Shown: positions 32,883-41,046 of the stretch, piece by piece
Position numbering within the stretch: the stretch's first letter is position 1
Layout of the letters: each line of letters begins with the position of its first letter
Assembly: GCA_023249195.1 (NCBI GenBank)
Contig: JAHFDB010000008.1
Coordinates: 1-41,046 of the forward strand
Source: a bacterium
GTDB lineage: Bacteria > Margulisbacteria > Marinamargulisbacteria > SXXA01 > JAHFDB01
Direction: 5' to 3'
Length of the DNA: 41,046 bases
Notes under the pieces: generated by a model
What the model was told of the DNA's origin: nothing
The model's input: only the letters and a program-made list of their open reading frames with translations
Databases searched by the model: none
Position numbers and translations under genes: made by a program

Positions 32883-34673
32883 TTAGAGATAATATTCAAT
32901 AAGGATGTCCTTCTTATAAAGCAATTCCTTGATTTTTTGAATAGCTTGATAAATAGGGAGATCTTTTTCAATTAAGCAATCGACAGGAAATTCATAAAAG
33001 TGACTCTCGCCCACGTTGATAACCAAAAGGTCGTTTGGAGCATTGAGTGTTTTTAAAATTTTGACCTCGTTGTCATCCAGGTCTGAAATGGTTGAAATCA
33101 ATAAGAGTCCTGCATCGGTAAATAAATGAGACATTTCACCCAATCGACGGATATGCTCTTCACGGTCTTCTGCCACTCTCACATCCGAACCAAGTCCAGC
33201 CAGCAAGTTAGAAATGCCTAGAAAATAAACACTTTTATTGGCTAAAAACAGCTCGGCTTCTAAGGCCTTGGCTAAAGCCAACTTCCCTACCCTTCTAGGG
33301 CCCGTAATCACAATAAATTGAGGTTTTTGGCCAAATTTTTCTGTGCGCTTGAAAGGTGAAATATCGCTTCTTTCCCAGGAAAACTCTCTTGATTTGACAT
33401 AGTCGGTGAGGAGAGATTCTGTTTCAATACAGTCAGTGATAATTCCGCCTCCAGCAATTTCGTAATCATCAATTACAACAAAGCGCCCCGTAGCCTCTAT
33501 TTGGGAAGAAATATCAAAGGCTACTGGCTTTAGAGTCTGAAAAATACACTCAGCGACTTCATGTCTTTCTACTTCAGGCTTATTTTCTTGTGTGAGTTCT
33601 GCTGCGTTCAAAACGCTGACGATTTCTTTTAAATAAACCGAGGTCCTAGCCGAACCTAGCTTTAATTTATAGCGCTTATTTTTAATGAGAGGGTTTTTAC
33701 CCATCCAAAAAATATTGGCTCGAAAGGTAGCCCCCACTAAAGCCCGTGTCTCGGTTGCTTTACACATCAATTCACCAGGTTTAATATACAGCTGAGTTTC
33801 AAGCGTAAATCCTGTGGCAAAGCCAGATTCAATTTTTTTTTGAGAGGGGAGATTAAACCCCTCAATGGTTTTAATCACAGATTTCTTTTGCGAGGGATAA
33901 AAAACCACCTCATCTCCCACAGACACCGAACCCGTTTCAATGGTTCCTACCACAATACGTCTGTCATCGCCTTCTTCTGTAAATTTATAAATATCTTGAA
34001 CGGGAAACCTAAGCGGTTGAAAAGATTGAGATTTTTCTTTCTCCAGTCCATCCATTAATTCCAAAATAGACTGGCCCTTATACCAAGACATTTCAGTATT
34101 CGAATATGGAATTAAATTTTGGCCTTCTCGGGCTGCGATAGGAACAAAAGCCAAGGGTTCAAGATTGATTTCCTTGAGAAAAGCTGTGTATTCAGACACA
34201 ACGTGATCATAGGCTTTTTGGCTGTAGTGGACCAAATCCATTTTGTTCACAAGAACAATAATTTGCTTAATCCCTAAAAACGACATCATAAAGCCATGCC
34301 GGCGTGAATTTTCTTGAACGCCTTCTTTCACATCAATAAGCAATAACGCTGCCTCGGCTCTTGCGGCTCCTGTAATCATGTTTTTCAAAAATTCAATATG
34401 ACCTGGCGCGTCAATAATAATATAGTGACGTTTTTCTGTATTAAAAAAAGAACGTGCTGTGTCAATTGTAATGCCTTGTGATTGTTCATCTTTAAGCGCA
34501 TCTAGCAAAAAGGCATATTCAAAGGGCTTGGCGCTGCGTTTGCACATTTCCCTGACCTGTTCTAGCTTCCCCTCGGGTAAAGAGCCCGTATCGGCCAATA
34601 AACGCCCTATGAGCGTGCTTTTGCCATGATCGACATGGCCCACAATCACGATATTCATTTGTTCTAGTGGCAT
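32883..34673 (-). CDS. cysN: Sulfate adenylyltransferase GTPase subunit with degenerate APS-kinase domain
   Basis: CysN couples GTP hydrolysis to ATP sulfurylase activity of CysD. The 596-residue protein has the elongation-factor-like GTPase with P-loop GHVDHGKS (12-19), G3 DAPGH (88-92), G4 NKMD (143-146) and beta-barrel domains (about 220-420). Residues 450-596 form a CysC-like domain as in CysNC fusions, but key residues are altered: the P-loop reads GPRRVGKLA (458-466), with Leu replacing the Ser/Thr after K464, and the substrate motif DGDN is GISN. The [14 protein letters not shown] segment and DAGLLLIS are kept. So the second domain is probably not a kinase. One base separates this gene from cysD. 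Confidence 0.93.
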   Translation of the reverse strand: MPLEQMNIVIVGHVDHGKSTLIGRLLADTGSLPEGKLEQVREMCKRSAKPFEYAFLLDALKDEQSQGITIDTARSFFNTEKRHYIIIDAPGHIEFLKNMITGAARAEAALLLIDVKEGVQENSRRHGFMMSFLGIKQIIVLVNKMDLVHYSQKAYDHVVSEYTAFLKEINLEPLAFVPIAAREGQNLIPYSNTEMSWYKGQSILELMDGLEKEKSQSFQPLRFPVQDIYKFTEEGDDRRIVVGTIETGSVSVGDEVVFYPSQKKSVIKTIEGFNLPSQKKIESGFATGFTLETQLYIKPGELMCKATETRALVGATFRANIFWMGKNPLIKNKRYKLKLGSARTSVYLKEIVSVLNAAELTQENKPEVERHEVAECIFQTLKPVAFDISSQIEATGRFVVIDDYEIAGGGIITDCIETESLLTDYVKSREFSWERSDISPFKRTEKFGQKPQFIVITGPRRVGKLALAKALEAELFLANKSVYFLGISNLLAGLGSDVRVAEDREEHIRRLGEMSHLFTDAGLLLISTISDLDDNEVKILKTLNAPNDLLVINVGESHFYEFPVDCLIEKDLPIYQAIQKIKELLYKKDILIEYYL

Positions 34674-34674
34674 G

Positions 34675-35556
34675 TTACATATATCCTTCGCGTCGAAGCG
34701 TTTCTAATCCGCCTCCGTCTTCTTTATCCTGAGCTCGGCCCGATCTTTCCGCAATATTGGCAAATTTTCCAGATCTTAACTCTTCAATAATCTCTTGTAC
34801 ATTTTTTGAGCTGGATTCAACAGGAAAAGTGCAAGGATAGCATCCTAATGATCGGTAACGTTTTCCCTCGCCCTTGTCAAAATACAAGTCAATAATGGGA
34901 ATGTTTTCACGCTCGATATATTCCCAAATATTCAATTCAGTCCAGTCTAATAAAGGGTGAATGCGAATATGGGTCCCAGGAGCAAAATCGGTTTTATACT
35001 GGTTCCAAAGTTCAGGGGGTTGATCACCCACATCCCAGTCACTTTGTTTGTCACGAGGCGAAAAATAACGTTCTTTCGATCGACTGCCTTCTTCATCGGC
35101 ACGGGCACCTACAATGACCCCTGTGTAAGGCTCGGTATAGGTATCTAGAACATAGTGTCCTTGTCCGTGATCAAGACGATAACGAGGCCAATCTCCCGCC
35201 AAGGTATGTTTAAGGGCTTCACTTTTTAAGAGTTTACAGCAAGAGAGGCGGTCAATTTTTCCGTCTGGAAAGGTGTTTTTAGCGTCTAGTGCCTGTTTGT
35301 TTTCTCCATAAACCATATTCAGTTTCCACTCTAAGGCAATTTTGTCACGATAGGCAATCATGGCGGGAATTTTATAGTGGGTATCGATGTGAACCAAGGG
35401 AAGCGGTACATGTCCGAGAAAGGCTTTCCTGGCTAGCCAGAGTAAAACGGTGCTGTCTTTTCCGATAGACCAGAGCATGCAGAGGCTTTTGAACTCGCGA
35501 TAGGCTTCTCGTAAAATATAAATACTTTGTGATTCTAGTTTGTCTAGGTGATTCAT
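34675..35556 (-). CDS. cysD: Sulfate adenylyltransferase small subunit
   Basis: CysD makes APS from sulfate and ATP. The 293-residue protein has the ATP-pyrophosphatase motif SIGKDS (30-35), [25 protein letters not shown], and [14 protein letters not shown] near the C-terminus, all typical. Length matches the family (about 300). Its ATG overlaps the RloB-like stop in a TAATG, and it ends one base before the cysN ATG, so it is within the operon and not a remnant. Confidence 0.96.
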   Translation of the reverse strand: MNHLDKLESQSIYILREAYREFKSLCMLWSIGKDSTVLLWLARKAFLGHVPLPLVHIDTHYKIPAMIAYRDKIALEWKLNMVYGENKQALDAKNTFPDGKIDRLSCCKLLKSEALKHTLAGDWPRYRLDHGQGHYVLDTYTEPYTGVIVGARADEEGSRSKERYFSPRDKQSDWDVGDQPPELWNQYKTDFAPGTHIRIHPLLDWTELNIWEYIERENIPIIDLYFDKGEGKRYRSLGCYPCTFPVESSSKNVQEIIEELRSGKFANIAERSGRAQDKEDGGGLETLRREGYM

Positions 35557-36119
35557 TAAGAGCTCCTCTGAGTAAGAATACTCTGAACAAGACTGTGAAT
35601 CGTTGTTTGAGATTCATCTGGAATAGGCAGTGTGTGATTTTGACAATTGCGTATTGCTGTATCAATTTCAAGAAGTGTAATCATACTAACGGACTTATTT
35701 AAGCTTTTCCAGGTTTTTTTGCATTCTTGGCTATCTCTAAAATGCTTAGTTGAGTTAGTAAAATGATTTAATAACCACACCTCAAAACAAGGATTACTAA
35801 TTCCGGCTTTAATGTTTTTTTCTTCAAATTGAGGTAAATACTTTTTAATCTGATCAATTTGTTCATCCGTATCAAAAATAGCCCAATAATCGCATGCATC
35901 AGATGTTTTGATTAAACTTTCTATTCTTTTCAAAACATGCGAAACATCAGACTTATGATCACAACTTTTGATGTTAAAATGGTAATCTTTAAGTAGACTT
36001 TGTAGATGAGAAAAATATTCGGGTTCGTCATTTTTTCCTTCTGTAGCAATACAGATAACTCTTCGCCTTTTTGGGTACCTAGGGTTAGGGGACCTTTCTC
36101 GACCATTTCTAGAAGACAT
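35556..36119 (-). CDS. rloB: RloB-like protein
   Basis: A 187-residue protein matching the RloB family, which has a Toprim-like fold and pairs with an RloA-type ATPase in restriction and phage-defence loci. Visible motifs are [16 protein letters not shown] (acidic residue E27 near the N-terminus), [10 protein letters not shown] with D83 and D85, and NPCFEVWLL (109-117), the family's most recognisable segment. I chose the ATG at 36119; a TTG at 36149 would extend it. The start overlaps the rloA stop by 11 bases and its stop overlaps the cysD ATG (TAATG). Activity (nuclease or other) is not established from sequence. Confidence 0.85.
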   Translation of the reverse strand: MSSRNGRERSPNPRYPKRRRVICIATEGKNDEPEYFSHLQSLLKDYHFNIKSCDHKSDVSHVLKRIESLIKTSDACDYWAIFDTDEQIDQIKKYLPQFEEKNIKAGISNPCFEVWLLNHFTNSTKHFRDSQECKKTWKSLNKSVSMITLLEIDTAIRNCQNHTLPIPDESQTTIHSLVQSILTQRSS

Positions 36120-37434
36120 CTTTATTTCCAATAGTGGGGATACCCCCAAATCTTCCCTCTAAATATTGTTTTTCCAAATACCTAGTATCACCCTCAAGAT
36201 TAATATCACTTAAGGGATATAGACAGCTAGACTTGGTTTCAAAATCACGCTCAATAAACCAGATTTCATCATTTCGAAACATTTCCTCACTCAAAATATG
36301 GGTTTGATGCGTCGTAAATATAAACTGACTATTTTTAGATTTAGCAAAAAAGTATTTAATAAAATACTCTAATAAGTGTGGATGGAGATGTTGATCAAGC
36401 TCATCAATAATCAAAACTTTAGAAGTATGAATTGCAAAAAAAAGCTCCTGAGAAAGCTGAATCAGTCTCTTTGTTCCATCAGACTCTGTTTTAAATGGCA
36501 TAGGAAAGGTTTTTCCATTTGCAATATAATCCACTGTGGATTCAAGTAAATAGAATTTGTCGTCATCCCCCCTAAATACAACCTCGTTCTTGTCTGAAAT
36601 TCCAAAATTATCTTGTTTCCAAATAATAGCTTCATTAGAAATCTGTTGTTCAAAAATTTTAAGTTTATTCCATCCTAATGTTCTAAAACAAAGTTCATTA
36701 AGAAATTCTAGATACTCTTTGCTTCTCCAAGCAAGATAGATCCAAGCATCGGTTTCTCTTTTTTCATCTGCATTTTTTATAGCATAAGGAGGTAATAGTC
36801 TCATGCTAGAAGAAAACCATTCATAAACTAGAAGTAAATCAGAAAGGCTAGGATAAGATGTCAAATTCTCATTGCTTAATCGAGTGAGTAAAAGCAGGTT
36901 TTTCCTAGTTCCCATAGATATTAAATCTAAAAATTTAGATTCATCTTCCGATAAAGCAAGAAGTCCAGGCCCTTTTTCAAGTTGAATTTCTTCTTCTAAA
37001 GTTCTTCTTTTATAAATAAGTGCCCACTTATCTTCACCCAATGATTTGTAAAGGGCTTCAGTGTATATAGTTGTTTTATCTAATTGAACTTCATATTTAA
37101 ATATAGGATGGTCTTCGCCGACACATATCTGTATCGAAAAAAAAGAATTTAGTGCTGGACTTTGTGTTAATAAAAAGGGTTTTACAGGCAATTCATCTGT
37201 GTGATTATTTGTGCCTTTTTTAATCAATAAAGAAATCATATTCATGATTTGTATAAAGTTACTTTTACCAACCCCATTCTCACCATAAATAGAGGCTGCC
37301 TTAAGAAGTTTAATACCCCTTTTTGTATAAATAACATGGCTAGGGTGTGTCTTTTCTTCTTCAAAGGCAAGCATATTAAATTCAGTTTTTTCTTTAAATG
37401 AAAGAATGTTTTCTACCTCAAGTCGAACGAGCAT
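36109..37434 (-). CDS. rloA: RloA-like AAA family ATPase
   Basis: A 441-residue ABC/SMC-like AAA ATPase of the AAA_15/RloA class. It begins MLVRLEVENILSFKEKTEFN, the usual opening of these proteins, then Walker A GENGVGKS (51-58), a coiled central insert (about 75-300), the signature-like SDGTKRLIQLSQELFFA, and Walker B LIIDELDQHLHP with D344-E345, followed by FIFTTHQTHIL. The ATG at 37434 overlaps the cysH stop by one base (TGATG). Together with rloB it resembles RloAB and the lactococcal AbiL pair (ATPase plus RloB-like protein). Gene symbols are by resemblance. By eye the DNA looks AT-richer than the flanking cys genes. Confidence 0.86.
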   Translation of the reverse strand: MLVRLEVENILSFKEKTEFNMLAFEEEKTHPSHVIYTKRGIKLLKAASIYGENGVGKSNFIQIMNMISLLIKKGTNNHTDELPVKPFLLTQSPALNSFFSIQICVGEDHPIFKYEVQLDKTTIYTEALYKSLGEDKWALIYKRRTLEEEIQLEKGPGLLALSEDESKFLDLISMGTRKNLLLLTRLSNENLTSYPSLSDLLLVYEWFSSSMRLLPPYAIKNADEKRETDAWIYLAWRSKEYLEFLNELCFRTLGWNKLKIFEQQISNEAIIWKQDNFGISDKNEVVFRGDDDKFYLLESTVDYIANGKTFPMPFKTESDGTKRLIQLSQELFFAIHTSKVLIIDELDQHLHPHLLEYFIKYFFAKSKNSQFIFTTHQTHILSEEMFRNDEIWFIERDFETKSSCLYPLSDINLEGDTRYLEKQYLEGRFGGIPTIGNKDVF

Positions 37435-38138
37435 CAGTGAGCCTCCTTCACATGCAACCCGCATTCTTTCCCGTCCGGATTTTCCCACCACCAGCGTCCT
37501 GCACGCACATTTTCACCGGGTTTGATAGCTCGGGTGCAAGGTGCACATCCAATACTTGGAAACCCGAGTTTGTGGAGACGATTGACTGGGACGTCGTGGG
37601 TTTTTAAATACGCCCATACTTGGGCTTCTGACCAATCAGCAAGGGGGTTTATTTTGAGAATATGATGGGTTTCATCCCACTCTATTTTTTCTAACACAGA
37701 GCGTGTAGCAGACTGGCTTTTTCTTAATCCTGTTATCCAGCCCTTGCAATTTGAGAGTGCCCGTTTTAAGGGTTCTACTTTACGAATGTGGCAACATTCT
37801 TTTCGATTTTCAATACTGTCATAAAATGAGTTTGGACCCTTAGAGGTGACTAATGCTTCTGTTTGTTTTGCTTCAGGGAAATAGACCTCGTAAGACATTT
37901 CGTAAGTTGCCCGCGTTAAAGCCATGACATCGTAGGTTTCTTGGTGTAAACGTCCCGTGTCCAAGACAAAAATACGTGCTTTAGGCTCTATGGATAGCAT
38001 CATATCGGTCAAAACCTGGTCTTCCGCACCCAAACTTGAAGCCAGTACAATCTGCTGGGGATAGTCATGGAGGAATCCCTTCAGAATGTCTAATGCCTCA
38101 GACTCTTGGTACCGTACTTTTAACGTTTCAATATTCAA
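37434..38138 (-). CDS. cysH: Adenylyl-sulfate (APS) reductase, iron-sulfur type
   Basis: Reduces APS to sulfite and AMP with thioredoxin. The 234-residue protein has the P-loop-like substrate region SSLGAEDQVLTDMM, TGRLHQETYDV, the RKSQSATR loop, and the [4Fe-4S] ligands C115-C116 and C198/C201 (ECCHIR, GCAPCTR) that distinguish APS reductases from PAPS reductases. The C-terminal redox motif ECGLH (C226) is intact. I use the TTG at 38138, which has AAGGA upstream; another in-frame TTG at 38174 would add 12 residues within the upstream gene. It overlaps the deaminase stop by 11 bases and rloA by one. Confidence 0.92.
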   Translation of the reverse strand: MNIETLKVRYQESEALDILKGFLHDYPQQIVLASSLGAEDQVLTDMMLSIEPKARIFVLDTGRLHQETYDVMALTRATYEMSYEVYFPEAKQTEALVTSKGPNSFYDSIENRKECCHIRKVEPLKRALSNCKGWITGLRKSQSATRSVLEKIEWDETHHILKINPLADWSEAQVWAYLKTHDVPVNRLHKLGFPSIGCAPCTRAIKPGENVRAGRWWWENPDGKECGLHVKEAH

Positions 38139-38613
38139 TTCTGTTGTCCTTTTGAGCCCATTTTTCAAAAACAAAAAGGGCTTCTTCTGAAGGGAGATGG
38201 GTCATTTTAACGGTGCGTTCGGACAAGGGCATGGCCATTTCACGATAAATAAACTCGTCATCAAAACCAATTCCAGCTGCGTCGTGACGCGTATTGGCAT
38301 AATAAACCGCTTTAATTCTAGCCCAATAGATAGCGCCTAAACACATAGGACAAGGCTCGCAATTGGTATAAATTTCACAGCCATTCAAATGAAATGTTTC
38401 CAAAATGCGACACGCTTCACGAATAGCTACAATTTCAGCGTGAGCTGTAGGGTCATTAATCGAAGTTACCTGATTCCACCCACGGCTTATAATCTTCCCT
38501 TCTTTTACTACTACTGCCCCAAAAGGCCCCCCTTGTCCTTGAGACATCTTTTCTTGTGAGAGCCCAATGGCTTCTTGAATAAAGAGAGCTGCAAAACTGT
38601 TATTTTTTTTCAA
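38128..38613 (-). CDS. Nucleoside/guanine deaminase-like protein (CDA fold)
   Basis: A 161-residue zinc deaminase. The zinc motif H58-A-E60 (PTAHAEIVAI) and PCPMC with C88 and C91 are present, and the sequence as a whole (GGPFGAVVVKEGKIISRGWN, CLGAIYWARIKAVYYANTRHDAAGIGFDDEFIYREM) matches the GuaD/YkoA-type guanine deaminase group more than tRNA-specific TadA, which would have an ALxxAR-type context and a shorter C-terminus. It overlaps the sulfite reductase end by 14 bases and the cysH start by 11, so it is fully embedded in the sulfate operon. Confidence 0.85.
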   Translation of the reverse strand: MKKNNSFAALFIQEAIGLSQEKMSQGQGGPFGAVVVKEGKIISRGWNQVTSINDPTAHAEIVAIREACRILETFHLNGCEIYTNCEPCPMCLGAIYWARIKAVYYANTRHDAAGIGFDDEFIYREMAMPLSERTVKMTHLPSEEALFVFEKWAQKDNRIEY

Positions 38614-40935
38614 TGAGCACCACCCAGTGATTCTCCACCTTTTTTTGTTCTAAAATTTTATGGCCTTCTAATTTGACGGAATTAGGTACATTTTGAATGG
38701 GTTCCCCATCATCTAATAGAACCTCAAGTTTTTGACCCGATTGAAGTGTTTCCAAAACCAATTTTGTTTTAACAAAATTCATCGGGCATGCGACACCCCG
38801 ATAATCTTTTTGTACTGCAGTAGAGGCTTCGTCAGCGGACACTAACTTTGGGGCTACTTTGAATCTCAAGGAATCATCCATGCTTTTGTATAAATCAATG
38901 ACCGCCTCTGCCAATTTAAGTACGGTTTCTTTATGCTTAGAAAGCTCAGATAAAATCTTTAATTTTCCTAAGACAACCACGTCATTAAAGTCTAGAGAAA
39001 CCAATTCAGCCTCGATAAAATGTTTTCCAAACAAGGTGAATACTTGAGCGTCTTCCTTGGCATCTAGTCCTCGGGTAACCAACAACATTCGGCAGGCCGA
39101 AAACAAAATGGCATAAATGGCTTGCTCAATGTCTGATTCAGTCGTCAGAGTTTCTAGAGCTTTGCGTTGAGATTTGATATTTTTCTCATCTACTTCAATC
39201 ATATCAAAAAGTCCGGCTGAACATTCTGCAGTACCTAATTCATCAAGCGATAGGCGTTTTTTAGCCCCGTAATCGGTATAAAAAGTGGGGTCTGTTTGAT
39301 AGTCTGGAACCCCTTTGTACTTTTCGCAAAGTTCTTGAATCAGAGCCTTCCCTTCTGTATTTAAATAGTCTTTAAATGTTTTGTACTGGGCTTTTTTAGG
39401 GATATATACGCCTAAAAAGTCTTTCAAAAAATGAGGGATATGTTTCGCTGCAATTTCACTGACCTTTTCTGCATACTGAGTCTGCCCGGCCTGTCCAAGT
39501 TGAGCACCGGCTAAGACATTATAGGCAGGATACATATCGCCATTGTTTCGGCCAACTTTGCCAAAAAAGCCTATATCTGCAATATGGTGCATTCCGCATG
39601 TGTTGGGACATCCTGACATATTGATTTTTAAATCGCTCACCTGATCTAAATCTAAGGAACTTTGAACCAAGGTTTCACGAATAGCTGTTGATAAACCTCG
39701 AGGCAAACAAATGCCCAATTTACAGGTAGACGCGCCTGTACAGTTAATCATGTTTCCAATAAAAGGGGCTTGCTTTGCAAGGCTATGACGCATATTTTGA
39801 ATAATATGAAAGGCATTTCCGATATAGGTTTCAGGAATATTTCGAAGCCTCATATTTTGATCGCGTTCACAACGAATGGTGTTTTCAGAGAAGTTTTCAA
39901 GGAAATCGCACAGTTGTTCTGCATCGTCTGTTAATAAATCGCCTAAAATCAAGGGTAATTTGATGGAGACCAAGCCGGGTTGTTTTTGAGGCAGAACATA
40001 TCGTTTTTTCCATAAATCAAACTCAGGTCCGGAAGCAATTTGGACAGGGAGAGATGTTGCCTTTGCAGAATTATCAATAGGAATTAATTCTAAATTGAGG
40101 CTGTCGTCATGTTTGATTTTGTCATAATCTTCAAAGAAATAGTTTTCAAATTCTTGACGATCAATTTTTTTCCATAAAAATTTCAATCGGTTGGCATATC
40201 GGTTTCGACGATTACCATGTTTATCAAACATGGTTTTCATGGCCCTTGTGACATGATAAACACGGGATTCGGGAATAAAATCAAATAGTTGATGCCCCAC
40301 CATGGGTTTAGCGCCCATTCCACCTGCACAATAGACTTCAAATCCCTTTTGGCCATTTTGAATTTTAGCCACAAAGCCTAAACAGGTTGCCTGGGTGTAT
40401 GCGGTGTCTTTATCGTTGTGTGAAAACGCAATTTTAAATTTTCTAGGCAAATTCCAAGAATCTTCTTCGCTAATCATTCGCGTTGTTAAAGCAATTGCAT
40501 AAGGGTCAACGTCGAATGCTTCTTCTGTCGAAATTCCAGAATCAGGTGAGGTTAGAATGTTTCGTATGGTGTTTCCGCCCCCCCCCGTGTACTGAGCCCA
40601 ACCTCATGAAGACCCCGGATTACATTCATGACATTTTCAATCAGAACGTCGTGTACTTGAACCTCTTGCCGGGTTGTAAAATGGACTTCCCCAGACCCAT
40701 ATTTCTGGGCAATTTGAGCCGTTTTTCTAAGTTGATAAGGGGTAATGCCACCTGCAGCACACCGAATGCGCACCATGTATGTATGGGGTTGTCTTTGTTC
40801 ATAGATACCATGCGCTACGCGAATGGCCTTAAATTTGACAGGATCGGTCTTCCCATCAATAAAGTCTTGAATATCCAGCTCAAATTGGTTTTGATCATCC
40901 ACTAAAACAGCGGGTGTTTCATAAAATTTATACAT
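38600..40935 (-). CDS. Sulfite reductase hemoprotein fused to a TusA domain, broken by a one-base frameshift
   Basis: Reduces sulfite to sulfide with siroheme and a [4Fe-4S] cluster. The reading frame runs from the ATG at 40935 (AGGAGA site 5 bases upstream) to a stop at 40552, and resumes in another frame to 38600. The two halves join at a G9 tract (40578-40586 on the minus strand) inside the conserved TRGGGGNTIRNI region; ten G would restore a 778-residue protein. In the repaired numbering the cluster ligands are C399, C405, C443, C447 (CTGASTCKLGIC, GCPNTCG). The last about 72 residues are a TusA-like domain (RGVACPMNFVKTKLVLE). The N-terminal half alone has 127 residues. All conserved residues outside the tract are intact, so this may be slippage, phase variation or a sequence error rather than a dead gene. 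Confidence 0.9.
40578..40586. repeat. Homopolymer C9 (G9 on the coding strand) at the sulfite reductase frameshift
   Basis: Nine C on the plus strand. The coding strand reads ACACGGGGGGGGGCGGAAAC; adding one G (or removing two) joins both halves of the sulfite reductase frame. Confidence 0.95.
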
Positions 40936-41046
40936 GAGAATCTCCTAGGGCTGAGTTCTGAATAACCGAAAGGGTCACAGATTGAACCAGAACTTCGGCT
41001 TCTGATTTTTTGACTTTGAAAGCTTTTATATCGGGACGTCCATTCA
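40928..41046 (-). CDS. C-terminal fragment of an unidentified upstream gene (truncated by window edge)
   Basis: An open frame on the minus strand enters from the window edge and ends in TAA at 40928-40930, giving about 38 residues (NGRPDIKAFKVKKSEAEVLV and on, ending ALGDSHV). It overlaps the sulfite reductase ATG by 8 bases, consistent with operon packing. Too short to identify; a siroheme or electron-donor gene would be expected by context but the sequence does not show it. Confidence 0.5.
   Translation of the reverse strand, partial: NGRPDIKAFKVKKSEAEVLVQSVTLSVIQNSALGDSHV

Noticed and set aside
37434-38138. CysH considered as a DndC-type enzyme of DNA phosphorothioation, which would explain the RloA/RloB neighbours
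   Set aside because: It has the APS reductase cluster cysteines and the C-terminal ECGLH redox motif, and no other dnd-type gene is present.
1-41046. CRISPR arrays, insertion sequences and phage genes
   Set aside because: No spaced direct repeats, transposase or phage structural genes are visible on either strand.

Overview
The window is 41 kb of compact, AT-leaning DNA from a Gram-negative bacterium. It carries outer-membrane lipoprotein and TolC-type genes, a Tat translocase, a Prc-type periplasmic protease and a tRNA with an encoded CCA. Proteobacteria-like families dominate (RF3, PriA, Prc, gamma carbonic anhydrase), but I cannot assign a genus. Genes are packed in operons with 1-4 base overlaps, and no gene-free stretch exceeds 300 bases.

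Layout. 1-7.3 kb: the 3' part of prfC, then a leftward dus / EamA transporter / priA / membrane-protein cluster, a double-CDGSH protein, an AI-2E family membrane protein and a 29-codon small ORF. 7.3-14.5 kb: a gamma carbonic anhydrase-like gene divergent from a carA-carB-glnII-pyrB operon, in which a eukaryotic-type glutamine synthetase sits among carbamoyl-phosphate and carbamoyl-aspartate genes. 14.5-19 kb: tRNA-Asn, comEC, a small Ala/Pro-rich lipoprotein with its own terminator, an MFS transporter and a DUF1697 gene. 19-23.7 kb: a leftward five-gene operon for a tripartite ABC exporter (ATPase, permease, adaptor, TolC-like channel) led by an unrecognised envelope protein with a C9 tract. 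23.8-26 kb: a secreted alpha/beta hydrolase, the remains of a TfoX-domain gene, an SRPBCC protein and a cupin separated by a bidirectional terminator. 26-32 kb: a rightward coupled run of an unknown 91-aa protein, tatC, a tatA/B-like gene, prc, a secreted 135-aa protein, ilvE and an NlpC/P60 lipoprotein.

32-41 kb: a leftward assimilatory sulfate operon. In transcription order it holds a partial gene, a sulfite reductase-TusA fusion, a guanine deaminase-like gene, cysH (APS reductase type), an RloA-like ATPase, an RloB-like protein, cysD, a cysN with a degenerate C-terminal APS-kinase domain, and a Schlafen/AlbA_2-winged-helix protein. ATP sulfurylase (CysD/CysN) makes APS, CysH reduces it to sulfite and the sulfite reductase makes sulfide. 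A functional APS kinase would not be needed on this route.

The most notable observations are: (1) the RloA/RloB pair, a family linked to phage defence, spliced between cysH and cysD with TGATG and TAATG junctions; (2) a frameshift at a G9 tract in the sulfite reductase gene and a second G/C 9-mer in the gene leading the exporter operon; (3) the degenerate kinase domain in CysN; (4) a TfoX-family gene reduced to its two ends; (5) glnII inside the pyrimidine operon; (6) several transcription units whose best -10 box lies only 5-14 bases from the ATG, suggesting leaderless or near-leaderless mRNAs.
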